Source of the DNA: Gp13-AA77 sp035949375
GTDB taxonomy: Bacteria > Acidobacteriota > Terriglobia > UBA7540
Length of the DNA: 64,000 bases
NCBI GenBank assembly: GCA_035949375.1
Contig: DASZIG010000081.1
Coordinates: forward strand, 23,803 to 87,802
Reading direction: 5' to 3'
Part shown: piece by piece, positions 35,922-45,376 of the stretch
How the letters are laid out: every line of letters starts with the position of its first letter
Numbering within the stretch: position 1 is the first letter of the stretch
The notes under the pieces: model-generated
The model's input: the letters and a program-made list of their open reading frames with translations, nothing else
Told to the model about the DNA's origin: nothing
Databases searched by the model: none
Translations under genes and position numbers: made by a program

Positions 35922-36776
35922 TTAAGGAGCCGGTTTGGCGGGAGCGTGGGCGTCACTCATCTGGGCTTGGCCGTAGTAGTGTTCGTAGTAGCCCGAATAG
36001 CGCCTCTCGAGCCCTTCCACGCCGTTTAAAACAATACCGAGGACGAATTTGGGACCAAGCAACTGAATCGCCTCTTCCAGTTCCTCACGTGGGGTTTTCC
36101 CCGCCCGCGCGATGAGCAGGCACGCATCCGCTTGCGCCTTGACTACCAGGGCATCGGTGATCGGGCTGGTAGGTGTGGAGTCAATCACGATCCAATCAAA
36201 CGCCTGGGACAAAGCTTCAACACACTGAGTCATACGCTCGGACTGAAGGAGTTCCCCGGGATTGGCGGCGATCGTACCGGCCGGCAACAAGTAGAATTTC
36301 AGGGGATCAATTTGCCTGATGTTGGTCATGACGTCTGAGCCGCCGGCCAAGTGGTCCGACAGCCCTGGCCACGGCTTCAGTCCGAGCCGGCGCGTCAACG
36401 AAGGGCACCGCAGGTCGGCCTCAAGCAGCAAGACCTTCCGTTCTCCATCGCGGGCGAGGGTACTGGCCAGGTTTAGGGCTACGGTGGACTTCCCATCTTC
36501 GGGTGAGGGACTGGTAAGGAGCACAGTTCGCAGTCTCCCATCACCGCGCAGCTTTTCAAGATGCATTCGGAGCAAACGATAGCGGTCCGCAGCCAGGCCG
36601 TCGGGGCTGCTCCAGACGACCAACCGGCTTTCCGGACGGATTTGGGCTCTTTCAACCGGAATGCTCTGGAGTCCCGACGTTTCTCCGCTCTCGTTGCGAG
36701 GAAATTCGGACCCAATGAAGTCCCCGTCACCATCGTCGTCCCTAATCTTGCGCAGGGCCTTCAACAAATGATTCAT
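35922..36776 (-). CDS. BY-type tyrosine autokinase (CpsD/Wzc-C family), PEP-CTERM locus type
   Basis: This 284-residue cytoplasmic protein is like the tyrosine autokinases of PEP-CTERM/exopolysaccharide loci. It has Walker A in SPSPEDGKST (Lys about 96), Walker A' LLLEADLRCPS (about 117-127) and Walker B IVIDSTP. The tyrosine-rich C-terminal cluster RRYSGYYEHYYGQ is where autophosphorylation occurs. It should work with the membrane chain-length protein encoded upstream at 36905-38500 to control polysaccharide length and export. Confidence 0.92.
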   Translation of the reverse strand: MNHLLKALRKIRDDDGDGDFIGSEFPRNESGETSGLQSIPVERAQIRPESRLVVWSSPDGLAADRYRLLRMHLEKLRGDGRLRTVLLTSPSPEDGKSTVALNLASTLARDGERKVLLLEADLRCPSLTRRLGLKPWPGLSDHLAGGSDVMTNIRQIDPLKFYLLPAGTIAANPGELLQSERMTQCVEALSQAFDWIVIDSTPTSPITDALVVKAQADACLLIARAGKTPREELEEAIQLLGPKFVLGIVLNGVEGLERRYSGYYEHYYGQAQMSDAHAPAKPAP

Positions 36777-36904
36777 TCGATCGTTCTCCTGAAGCGTTTC
36801 CGACCGCCGGTCGCACCCTCACCGTGACGGTGCGGGACTTGCGCGGCTGTCAATGCCAGGCGACCTTGTTCCGGTCGGAGATCCGGTGCTGCCCGTCCTC
36901 TTGT

Positions 36905-38500
36905 TTAACCGCGCAGGTAGACAAAGAATTCGGCGGCCAAGGCAATCACCAGCAGACTCGACGCCGCAACCCACTCGGCGGCCCGATTCTGAAAGCGCTT
37001 CTTTTCCTCTGCCGCGGTCAACGCCAGCGGCACGCCCAGGATCAAGGGAAGCTTGAACAGCTTTTGAACCGCTTCTTCAGAGCGCAGGGAATGATCGAAG
37101 GAATCGATCAGGAACGCTAAAGCGGCTCCAAGAAGAAGCCCGGCCGCAGCCCCGCCCAGAGCGATCTTGCCCCGCTGCGGGCTGGACGGTTTGCCCGGCC
37201 GGCTCGGCTGATCCACCACCCGAAACTGCTGCCCCTGCTGCCGCTCGGCCAGGCTGGTGGCCATTTCCGACTGCTTGAAATTGCCCAGCAGATCATCGTA
37301 GGTTTTCTTCGCCAGGTCGTAGCCCCGCAGTATGTCTGACAGTTGCTGCTGGCGCACGGGAGTCTGATTCAACCTGCGCTCATATTCAGTAATCTGCAAT
37401 TCCAAGCGCCGCTGGCCCTTCGTCAGATCATCGAGTTGCATCTGATTGGCTGCGAGCTGGCTTCTGACCTGTGCTTCGGAGCCACTCGCCGCAACTCCGT
37501 CGGAAGCCGCTGTGGGTGCGCCGTCCGCCTTGGAATCGGAAGCTGGTTGTTTCAGGCTGGCGAGCAACGCCTTCTGGCGCGCAATCTGGCTGTCGACCTC
37601 GACCACGTCAGGGTACTGCGGGCTGAAACGCGCGAGTAGCGAGGCGCGCTCGGTTTCGAGCCGCTGCAACTCTTGCTGCGCAGCTGTCACGGGGTCTGCG
37701 GTCACACCGGACTCGGACCCCGGGACCCGGAACGAGTCCAGGTTGTGGTACTGATCGAGCAGCGACCGCAGGTACGTGCGTTGCTCCTGGGCCCGGCTCA
37801 TCTCGGTCACAGTATTTTGCAACTGCATGTGCAAGCCGGAAAGGATGCTCAGATTTTCCTGTTCCTGTTCCGGTAGTTCGCCCAGATTGGTCATCTTGAA
37901 ATCCCGAAGTCGCTGCTCCTGCTCCTTAAGGTCCGTTTCCGCGGACGCCAATTGATCTTTCAGGAAGCCGGTGGTCCCCACGTCCTGCTGCTCCTGGAGT
38001 TTCAGATTCTCACCAATGAATAATGAGGTGAGGCGGTCGGTCACCCGCTGGGCACTCGTAGGATCGTCACCGGTGAAGGCGATCTTGAAGGCGTTGACGT
38101 CCTTTTCACTGACATCTTTCTGAATGGGAGTGATCTGGATGTTCTTCCGCATCAGCTCCACCAGGCCGTCTTCGCCGAAGCGCCGCCCGTCGCGCTGGTA
38201 GAGGTTGAACTCAGTAATCATGCCGAGCAAGCGCGAACGAGACAGCACCGCCTGGGTAAGCGAATCGAGGGCCTCCCGGACGCTGTAAGTTGTATTGGGT
38301 ACGACGTATCTCTCCGGCACCTGCTGCTCGACCACCAGAATGGTAGCCTCCGACGTGTAGCGGTTGGGCAGCAGGAGCGATCCCAGACCCACTGCGACCG
38401 TCACGCTCCAAGCCGCCCCCAATATCCACCACCGCCGCCGAAGGGCAATGTGCAGCAGGCTTTGAATGGTCTTGCCGACGTCTTGCGTTTCTTCGGGCAT
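36905..38500 (-). CDS. Wzz/GumC-type polysaccharide chain-length determinant
   Basis: A 531-residue inner-membrane protein. It has a Wzz domain after the first transmembrane helix (about residues 26-44), a long periplasmic coiled coil (about 180-400, KDQLASAETDLKEQEQRL), and a second helix near 440-460 after a proline-rich RPGKPSSPQRG. It forms oligomers that set exopolysaccharide length and activates the BY-kinase encoded next. A third hydrophobic stretch lies at the C-terminus (about 507-527), which is unusual for Wzz proteins but seen in this locus type. The gene is 7 bp downstream of the VanZ-like gene. Confidence 0.9.
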   Translation of the reverse strand: MPEETQDVGKTIQSLLHIALRRRWWILGAAWSVTVAVGLGSLLLPNRYTSEATILVVEQQVPERYVVPNTTYSVREALDSLTQAVLSRSRLLGMITEFNLYQRDGRRFGEDGLVELMRKNIQITPIQKDVSEKDVNAFKIAFTGDDPTSAQRVTDRLTSLFIGENLKLQEQQDVGTTGFLKDQLASAETDLKEQEQRLRDFKMTNLGELPEQEQENLSILSGLHMQLQNTVTEMSRAQEQRTYLRSLLDQYHNLDSFRVPGSESGVTADPVTAAQQELQRLETERASLLARFSPQYPDVVEVDSQIARQKALLASLKQPASDSKADGAPTAASDGVAASGSEAQVRSQLAANQMQLDDLTKGQRRLELQITEYERRLNQTPVRQQQLSDILRGYDLAKKTYDDLLGNFKQSEMATSLAERQQGQQFRVVDQPSRPGKPSSPQRGKIALGGAAAGLLLGAALAFLIDSFDHSLRSEEAVQKLFKLPLILGVPLALTAAEEKKRFQNRAAEWVAASSLLVIALAAEFFVYLRG

Positions 38501-38507
38501 GTCCTGG

Positions 38508-39746
38508 TTACCTGATCAATTTGGATTCGATAGGGGTGGCTCGTTTCAGAGGCCACTTCGAAGCGCGCTCGGACGGGTTCAATTCACTCTCCTGCCCATG
38601 GTCACGCCGGGTAAACAGGCTCGCGAGGCGGCGCACCCCGATGTGGGGGCTCGTGCTGAGGCCCTCACACACTCTAGCCATGCAAGAAAAAAGCCCGACG
38701 CCCGCGGCTGTTCCCATCGTGTTCGTCAGGACGTCGGTCAGGCCGGAATCGCGCGTGGGCAGAAACGCCTGCAGGGTCTCAATCGCCAGGCTGAGAAGTC
38801 CTCCAACGACGACGGTTGCGAGCACCGCGTGCCGGACGCGACGGGCGAACGACAGGTACGCGTATAGGCAGAAGCCCAGAGGGATAAAACCGCCGATGTT
38901 GATCACCACATTCTTCCAGTAGTTCCAACCCGGGTAGTATTCCTTCCACGGGCGCTTCAGGAAAGCCTGGCGCACTTCGAGGTAGCGGTCCGGAATCGAT
39001 AGGTCTGCCCCGGAAGCAAGCCGATTGTGGGCGACGTTTCCAGCGTGCTCGTCGAAGAGGTAGATCGCAACCGCACCTTCGTCGGGCGTCAGGGCCGGGC
39101 GTCCGGTTTGAGTCCAGGCCGCATAGTGTCGATAAATCTGGGCCGCGGCCAGCTCGCGGTGATAAATCGCCAGACCTCGCAGTTCCCCGGACCAACTGTC
39201 ATTGTCCACCGGCGAATTTGCCACCACAAGCTGGCCTGAAAGGTCTCCGCTCGGGATGTGGAAGCGCGGATCCACCGCAACCGGAACCCCATCGATATAT
39301 GCGCTGGTCCCGCGGCTACCCGAAGTCAATGTCACGAATAGTGGGTCGTGGCCGCCGAAGGCGCCTGCGGCCCGGAACTGCGGCGTTTTGCTCCTGTTTA
39401 GTTCGCTCCACGTGCTACCCTCTGCCACAAGATCGCCGTTCGCCTGACGCACCAACAAGCCCTGGGGACGCTGAGAATCGTACAATGCAAGAATCGTCTC
39501 GGAGTCATAGCCGTTCGTTGGCCGCAGCCATATCTCGAGGGTCCAGGCATTTCCTGCGGGTTCGTCGGAAAGGTCGATCGGTCCGAGGCTGACCATCGTT
39601 CCATGATCGCCAAACCTCAGTCCGCTGCCTTGCGCCAGCCAGGCGACGTCGTTTCTCGGGGAATGAAAGGGCCAGAGACACGCAACAAGAATGCCGACGA
39701 AAACCAGAGCGCAGGTTACCCGGTACAACCCGGCTTGGGTCACCAT
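38508..39746 (-). CDS. VanZ-like membrane protein with LamG/concanavalin-like domain
   Basis: A 412-residue protein. After an N-terminal helix (VTCALVFVGILVACLWPF) it has an exported LamG-like jelly-roll (about 55-215, WTLEIWLRPTNG, then LRGLAIYHRELAAAQIYRHY). Several C-terminal helices follow with VanZ features: NIGGFIPLGF, LAIETLQAFLPTRDSGLTDVLTNTMG. The VanZ family is of uncertain role and often lies in polysaccharide loci. It is the first gene of the exosortase/Wzz operon. The divergent 250 bp to the aminotransferase gene should hold both promoters. Confidence 0.85.
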   Translation of the reverse strand: MVTQAGLYRVTCALVFVGILVACLWPFHSPRNDVAWLAQGSGLRFGDHGTMVSLGPIDLSDEPAGNAWTLEIWLRPTNGYDSETILALYDSQRPQGLLVRQANGDLVAEGSTWSELNRSKTPQFRAAGAFGGHDPLFVTLTSGSRGTSAYIDGVPVAVDPRFHIPSGDLSGQLVVANSPVDNDSWSGELRGLAIYHRELAAAQIYRHYAAWTQTGRPALTPDEGAVAIYLFDEHAGNVAHNRLASGADLSIPDRYLEVRQAFLKRPWKEYYPGWNYWKNVVINIGGFIPLGFCLYAYLSFARRVRHAVLATVVVGGLLSLAIETLQAFLPTRDSGLTDVLTNTMGTAAGVGLFSCMARVCEGLSTSPHIGVRRLASLFTRRDHGQESELNPSERASKWPLKRATPIESKLIR

Positions 39747-40026
39747 GCCTGATCCCGTCCGACCCCGGTCCGTCCGTACTTGTGCGTGTTTCTACGAGAC
39801 GGGTCTTTGCGCCCTCGCGCGCTGGCGGATGAACCTTGGCGCCACGTTCTCACTTTGCTTCACCCGTCCGATGGGCGTACGATGGAGCGAGTTCAAGGTG
39901 AAGCTCGACCGAACAGAGGGGGATTCCGGGGCGCTCTGACCGGTTGGAACGCTCAAGGTCCGTTGTATCAGAACCACAATCAGGAATCACGCCTTGGACC
40001 ATTTCGCGCGACCGGGGAGGCGTCCG

Positions 40027-40902
40027 TTGGCTATCGAGAACCCGTCCAGGACATGGACATTCTTTCAGGGCGACTGGCACGAGGGCAATCTGCGTATCAT
40101 GGGTGTACGAACCCACGCTGCATGGCTCTGTTCCATGGTGTTTGACGGCGCCCGCGCCTTCGAAGGCGTGACGCCCGATCTTGATCTTCACTGTGCTCGC
40201 GTCAATGAGTCTGCGCGAAAGCTCTTTCTCAAGCCGACGGTCTCGACCGCGGAATGGCTGAGTCTCGCTCAAGAAGGCATCAAGAGGTTCGACCCGGATG
40301 TGCCGCTCTACATCAGGCCGATGTACTGGGCCGAGCGCGAAGGTCCCTGGGTTCAAGCGCACGATCCGGAATCGACCGAGTGGTGCCTGGTCATCTACGA
40401 AGCTCCCATGCGTCCGCCCCGGGGTTTTTCCATCACGCTGTCGCCGTTCCGGCGGCCGACTCTTGAAAGTATGCCGGTCGATGCCAAGGCGGGCTGTCTC
40501 TACCCGAACAACGCGCGCGCCCTGTTTGAAGCGCATGCGCGGGGATTCGACAACGCCGTGGTCTGCGACATGCTGGGCAATGTGGCCGAGCTCGCGACAT
40601 CCAACATCTTCATGGGAAAGGACGGTTGCGTGTTTACCCCTGCTCCCAACGGCACTTTTCTGAACGGCATTACCCGCCAGCGCGTGATTGGCCTGTTGCG
40701 CGATGCCGGCGTGAAGGTGGTTGAGAAGACTCTCACTTATCCGGATTTCGAGACCGCAGACGAGATCTTCGCCACGGGAAACTACTCCAAAGTTGTGCCT
40801 GTCACGCGGGTCGGAGATCGCGCGCTTCAACCCGGTTCCTTCTATTCCAAAGCCCGCGAGCTTTACTGGGACTTCGCCCACTCCAAACCAGCAGCCCGTT
40901 GA
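40027..40902 (+). CDS. Class IV aminotransferase (branched-chain-aminotransferase-like)
   Basis: This 291-residue fold-type IV PLP enzyme has the PLP lysine in VDAKAGCLYPNN and the cofactor loop ATSNIFMGKDG, then TPAPNGTFLNGITRQ. It should interconvert a 2-oxo acid and an amino acid, or a D-amino acid, with glutamate as donor; the substrate is unproven. I start at TTG 40027 because GGGGAGG (40014-40020) lies 6 bases upstream; TTG 39994 is an alternative. It is the first gene of a plus-strand operon with the carrier-thioesterase and ThDP genes, so an amino-acid or keto-acid precursor is likely. Confidence 0.87.
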   Translation: MAIENPSRTWTFFQGDWHEGNLRIMGVRTHAAWLCSMVFDGARAFEGVTPDLDLHCARVNESARKLFLKPTVSTAEWLSLAQEGIKRFDPDVPLYIRPMYWAEREGPWVQAHDPESTEWCLVIYEAPMRPPRGFSITLSPFRRPTLESMPVDAKAGCLYPNNARALFEAHARGFDNAVVCDMLGNVAELATSNIFMGKDGCVFTPAPNGTFLNGITRQRVIGLLRDAGVKVVEKTLTYPDFETADEIFATGNYSKVVPVTRVGDRALQPGSFYSKARELYWDFAHSKPAAR

Positions 40903-40939
40903 GGCGCTTGCCGATGCCTCCGCCGCCAGCCTCCAGAAT

Positions 40940-41938
40940 ATGACCTCCGTCCCCGAACTGACACCCGTCGAAGCGCTGACTCCGGTATGGCAACGCGTCC
41001 TGCAGCGGCCCGTCATCGGTGTGGACAGCAATTTCTTTGACCTCGGAGGGAATCCGGCGTTGGCGGTGCAACTCGTCGATGAGATCGCCACGTATTGCGG
41101 GCGGGAGTTGTCGCCGCTCATCATATACCAGGCTCCCACGATCTCAGCTCTGGCTGCCGTCCTGGACGGGTCTTCCTCATCGCTGCTCCAGCCGCTCGTG
41201 CTGCTGAAACATGGTTCGACTGATCCTCCTGTCTTCGTCGCCCATGGCCTCGGCGGAACCGTCATGGAGCTCTTCGATCTGGTCAGACATCTTCCGTCGC
41301 CCCATCCGATGTTCGGCTTGCAGGCCCGGGGCACCGACGGCGCGGACAGGCCGTTCGACAGCATCGAAGACATGGGAGAATTCTACGCCGATTGCATCCG
41401 GCGGTTGCAACGTCACGGTCCGTACTACCTGATCGGCTACTCGCTCGGCGGCTTGGTTATGCTCGAGACCGCCCAGCGACTGTGCGCAAGTGGAGAAGAC
41501 GTGGGGTTGCTGGCGATGATCGACAGCTACCCGCATTCCGGTCATCTGTCCCTGGCAGCGCGTGCGCTTCTGATCATGCAAAGGCTGCGGTTCCGGGCCT
41601 CGATATCGAAAAGAACCCGCACAGCGCCCTTCCAGATGCCGGTGGCTCCTGCTTTCGCCAATAACCTGGAGCGCGTGCGCCGTAGCTCCTATCTTGCGTT
41701 GAAGCGTTACCGGCCTCGCTACTACTGCGGCGCCGTGGTTTTCATAAGGGCTGCTACCACCACGGTATTTCCCAGGGAACCCAGGGCGGTCTGGGGAAGG
41801 ACCGTCGGAAAGCTGGAAGTTGAAACAGTGCCAGGCGATCATCTTGGGTTGATCGCAGAACACGCTGCGAGTCTGGGTGCCGCCCTGTCCCGCCATCTCG
41901 CACGAGCCTTGAATTCGGAACGCGGGCGGACGCCATGA
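40940..41938 (+). CDS. Carrier-domain/thioesterase protein with lost phosphopantetheine serine
   Basis: This 332-residue protein has an ACP/PCP-like domain (about residues 6-78) fused to an alpha/beta-hydrolase thioesterase (about 97-320). In the carrier motif DSNFFDLGGNPALAV the Ser that bears phosphopantetheine is Pro (about residue 39, codon CCG). The carrier should therefore not be loaded. The thioesterase keeps HGLGG, the nucleophile in GYSLGG (Ser 168), Asp 195 and the terminal His in VPGDHLG (His 301). Such modules release acyl groups from carrier proteins. ATG 40940 is the only in-frame start just ahead of the domain. It overlaps the next gene in ATGA. Confidence 0.85.
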   Translation: MTSVPELTPVEALTPVWQRVLQRPVIGVDSNFFDLGGNPALAVQLVDEIATYCGRELSPLIIYQAPTISALAAVLDGSSSSLLQPLVLLKHGSTDPPVFVAHGLGGTVMELFDLVRHLPSPHPMFGLQARGTDGADRPFDSIEDMGEFYADCIRRLQRHGPYYLIGYSLGGLVMLETAQRLCASGEDVGLLAMIDSYPHSGHLSLAARALLIMQRLRFRASISKRTRTAPFQMPVAPAFANNLERVRRSSYLALKRYRPRYYCGAVVFIRAATTTVFPREPRAVWGRTVGKLEVETVPGDHLGLIAEHAASLGAALSRHLARALNSERGRTP

Positions 41939-43542
41939 ACGTGGCAGAACCGTCCTCGGACGCGTCCTGGCGCGAGTCGTCCACAGGGGTTGATCAAATG
42001 ACCGGAGCGGAAGCCCTTATTTCCACGTTGATCGCAGGAGGCGTCGAGGTTTGCTTCACGAACCCCGGCACCTCGGAAATGCACATCGTCGCCGCCCTTG
42101 ACCGCCTCGCCAAGATGCGTTGCGTTCTGGGCTTGTTCGAAGGCGTCGTCACGGGCGCCGCCGACGGTTACGCGCGGATGGCCGGAAAGCCAGCCTGCAC
42201 CCTGCTGCATCTCGGACCGGGGCTCGCGAACGGCCTTGCCAACCTACACAACGCCAGCCGGGCCCGGGTGCCGATCATCAACATTGTCGGTCAACATGCG
42301 AGTCACCATTTGCGCCTTGACTCGCCTCTCAAGTCTGACATTGAAGCGGTGGCACGACCCTGGTCCAAGTGGTTGCGGACCACATGGGCCGCTGCGGACA
42401 CCGGCCGGGATGCCGTGGCCGCAATCCTTGCCAGCCGAACGGCGCCCCAGGGAATCGCCACCCTGATTGTTCCTGCCGACGCGGCCTGGAGCGACGGCGG
42501 CGCCGCTGCTACGGTTGGCCCGATCTCTCCTGCGCTTGCTCCATCGGCAGCAGCTGTCGAGCGCGCGGCCGTCATGCTCCGCTCGGGCTTACCCACGGCT
42601 CTGCTGCTCGCGGGCAGCGGACTCTTTGGCCCGGGGCTGGCCGTGGCCGGTCGAATCGCTGCCGGAACCGGAGCGAAGCTGCTTGCTCCCTATCCCTTCG
42701 CGCGCATGGAGCGTGGAGCCGGCCGGTCCGTGGTGGACCGAATTCCTTACGTCCCCGAGCAGGCGGCCGATCTGCTGAAGGGATTTCGCCAGCTCATCCT
42801 GGCGGGGACGGAACCGCCGATCTCGTATTTCGCATATCCCGGCAGGAGTAGCGTTCTCGCGCCTGAGGACTGCGTGGTCCACACGCTGTCAGAGCCCAGC
42901 GAAGACTGCGCCGCCACGCTAATCGCGCTCGCGGACGCCTTGTCACTCACGGGAACGCCGCCGCTTACCGAATCACCAGGGCGGCCCGCCTTGCCGGACG
43001 GGAGCATTACTCCGCCCGGGCTTGCCGCGACGGTGGCCGCTCTCCTGCCCGAAGACGCTATCGTGGTGGACGAATCCATGACCTCAGGCCGCGGGATCAT
43101 GGCGGCCGCGCGCGGCGGTCCGCACCATGACTGGCTCGCGAACACAGGCGGCTCGATCGGAATCGCCCTGCCGCTCGCGGTTGGCGCTGCGGTGGCGTGC
43201 CCCAGCCGGCGTGTGCTGTGCCTGACAGCAGACGGCAGCGGCATGTACACGCTGCAGGCCCTTTGGACCATCGCGCGCGAGAGTCTGAATGTCACCACGG
43301 TAGTATTCGCGAACCGGTCCTACGCCGTGCTCAAGCGAGAGTTTCTAGGCCTGGGCGCCGGCCAGCCCGGGCCTGTCGCCTCGGACTTGTTTGACATCGG
43401 CAGCCCGCCTCTCGACTGGGTTTCGCTGGCGAAGGGAACGGGACTGAGCGGGACTCGCGCCGATTCGCTGAGCGCCTTCGCTCGGGCACTGCAAGCCGGG
43501 TTCGAGTCCGACGGGCCGACGCTGATTGAGGTATCCCTTTGA
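41935..43542 (+). CDS. Thiamine-diphosphate-dependent enzyme (acetolactate synthase/benzoylformate decarboxylase family)
   Basis: A 535-residue ThDP enzyme with an N-terminal Pyr domain (GVEVCFTNPGTSEMH, the conserved Glu in LGLFEGVVTGAADG). A central domain and a C-terminal PP domain with ADGSGMYTLQALWTIA and AN at the end of the cofactor motif follow. It should decarboxylate or carboligate a 2-oxo acid; sequence alone cannot set the substrate. It overlaps the thioesterase gene by ATGA, so they are translationally coupled. Its 3' end converges on the AMP-ligase gene 32 bp away. Confidence 0.87.
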   Translation: MNVAEPSSDASWRESSTGVDQMTGAEALISTLIAGGVEVCFTNPGTSEMHIVAALDRLAKMRCVLGLFEGVVTGAADGYARMAGKPACTLLHLGPGLANGLANLHNASRARVPIINIVGQHASHHLRLDSPLKSDIEAVARPWSKWLRTTWAAADTGRDAVAAILASRTAPQGIATLIVPADAAWSDGGAAATVGPISPALAPSAAAVERAAVMLRSGLPTALLLAGSGLFGPGLAVAGRIAAGTGAKLLAPYPFARMERGAGRSVVDRIPYVPEQAADLLKGFRQLILAGTEPPISYFAYPGRSSVLAPEDCVVHTLSEPSEDCAATLIALADALSLTGTPPLTESPGRPALPDGSITPPGLAATVAALLPEDAIVVDESMTSGRGIMAAARGGPHHDWLANTGGSIGIALPLAVGAAVACPSRRVLCLTADGSGMYTLQALWTIARESLNVTTVVFANRSYAVLKREFLGLGAGQPGPVASDLFDIGSPPLDWVSLAKGTGLSGTRADSLSAFARALQAGFESDGPTLIEVSL

Positions 43543-43574
43543 GCCTTCGCTCGCGCGACTGACCCTGGCGCAAC

Positions 43575-45134
43575 TCAGTCAACCGCCATCTTGACGAGCT
43601 TGTCTTTGGCCACTTTCCCATTGGCAGTCAGCGGAATGGAAGGGATGACCCAGATTTTCGAGGGTCTCTTGTACACGGAGAGCTCCCGCGCGGCATGGTC
43701 GGCTAATTCGTCGACCGTCGGCGACGCCCCCGGTAGTGGCTGAACGAACGCTACGATCCGTTCGCCCCCCTCGACCGCGGCCACCGGTTGCCCGAAGACA
43801 GCCGACCGTGAAACCGCCGGATGCAGATTGAGTACAGCCTCCACTTCGGCCGGGGAAACGTTGAATCCGAAACGAACAATCAACTCCTTGGTGCGGCCGA
43901 CGATGTAGAGATTCCCATTCTCCAGGCGCGCCAGATCTCCGGTCCTGAACCATCCCTCGGCGTCCATTGAAACGGCGGTTTCCTCGGGAGCGCGATAGTA
44001 CCCCTTCATGACGTTCGGGCCGCGAACCCACAATTCGCCTGCGGCCCCGGCGCCGACCGGCTGTTGGTCGGGTCCGGTCAACTTGATTTCTACTCCCGGA
44101 AACACAGGTCCTACTGACGTGTCGCAGAGGGGCGCTTCGATCCGCGTCTGGGCGATGTTGGGAGAACACTCCGTCATCCCGTAAGCGTTCTGCAGCGGCA
44201 AGCCGAAGAGTTTCTCGGCCGCCGCCTTCAGAGAAGGCTGCACCTGCGCGCCGGCGGACGAAACGATGCGGAGGTGGGGGAACTTCGATGACGCCAGACC
44301 CTTCAGTGCCGCGTACTCCACCAGCAGAGCGAACATAGCGGGCGTTCCCAGGAGCACGGTCAGCCGGTCGCGTTCAAGCGACTGAAGCGTCGCCCCCGGC
44401 TCGAAGCGCTGTGACAGGTATAGCGCAGCGCCACTGATCAAGGTGCCGAGCAGGGCTACGGAGAGACCGGCGACGTGCGACATCGGCAAGATGCCGGACA
44501 GCCGGTCCCGAGGCCTCAAGGCTCGAATTTTCGAGGACCCCGTGGCCGCAAATAACAGGTTGCGGTGGGTCAACATGACGCCCTTCGGACGTCCCGTGGA
44601 ACCGGAAGTGTAGATCAGTGCCGCGACCCGCTCCGCCCGATTCGAGGGCACGGGCTCCGGCTCAACGTTCGCATCGAGAGGTCCGATCGCGACCGGCCCC
44701 AGATCGCCAACGTCTTTGATGGCCGCCCCATTGCACTGGGCATGCTTGTGAGGCCGCAGCGACGGGCCTGGAGTGTAGACAACTCGACGGGCGCCGCAAT
44801 GATCGCGGACTCCGTCGATCTCGCGGGGCAAAAGACGCGCATTCACGGGCACTGGCCAGGCGTCCAGGCTGGTCAAGGCCAAAAGAATCGCTACAAACGC
44901 CCGGGAGTTCTCGCCCACGATCATGACCCTGTCGCCCGGGCGCACGCCTGAAGCGCCCAGCCAGACTTTGGCTTCCGAGACCGCACGCTTTAGCTGTTCG
45001 TACGTCCAGCAACCAGCGGCTTCTGCAAGCACGAGCCGGTCAGGCGAGCGCTCCGCCCACAGCGTTGCCAGGTCGCTGACATGCTCAACTTGGTTTGTTG
45101 AGACGCCGGAGTTTTGATCTACCGTTGTGGTCAC
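43575..45134 (-). CDS. AMP-forming acyl-CoA synthetase / ligase
   Basis: A 519-residue ANL-superfamily ligase. It has the AMP-binding loop YTSGSTGRPKG (about residues 175-185), YGMTECSP near 330, the hinge TGDLARLENGN and a C-terminal lysine in TANGKVAKDKL. It should activate a carboxylic acid as acyl-AMP and load it on CoA or on a carrier protein. The substrate is unknown. It lies alone on the minus strand, converging with the ThDP gene. The 240 bp upstream to the homoserine acyltransferase stop show no RNA structure I recognise. Confidence 0.9.
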   Translation of the reverse strand: MTTTVDQNSGVSTNQVEHVSDLATLWAERSPDRLVLAEAAGCWTYEQLKRAVSEAKVWLGASGVRPGDRVMIVGENSRAFVAILLALTSLDAWPVPVNARLLPREIDGVRDHCGARRVVYTPGPSLRPHKHAQCNGAAIKDVGDLGPVAIGPLDANVEPEPVPSNRAERVAALIYTSGSTGRPKGVMLTHRNLLFAATGSSKIRALRPRDRLSGILPMSHVAGLSVALLGTLISGAALYLSQRFEPGATLQSLERDRLTVLLGTPAMFALLVEYAALKGLASSKFPHLRIVSSAGAQVQPSLKAAAEKLFGLPLQNAYGMTECSPNIAQTRIEAPLCDTSVGPVFPGVEIKLTGPDQQPVGAGAAGELWVRGPNVMKGYYRAPEETAVSMDAEGWFRTGDLARLENGNLYIVGRTKELIVRFGFNVSPAEVEAVLNLHPAVSRSAVFGQPVAAVEGGERIVAFVQPLPGASPTVDELADHAARELSVYKRPSKIWVIPSIPLTANGKVAKDKLVKMAVD

Positions 45135-45376
45135 GCCTGACCCTTGGCCTTGACTTCTGGTAACTGATGATTAAACACCTTGAAACCCGGCCTCCGAAAC
45201 GGTCGCAGGCACGTTTGAGTGGGATCGTGGGTACGGCTTGGAAGATCGAGAAAGTTTATTTTGCTCAATGAATGCAAGGGGTTTTCTTGTGGAAAAGTTG
45301 AAAAGCGTTCGAGTCGAATGCTCTTGTAAGCCCCGTACAAACCGGTATGGTTCCGGGGCAACCTGTCGTTGACCTG

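Noticed and set aside
39850..41373. Long minus-strand open frame (507 codons) opposite the aminotransferase and carrier-thioesterase genes
   Set aside because: High-GC antisense shadow with no family features; the plus strand holds well-supported genes.
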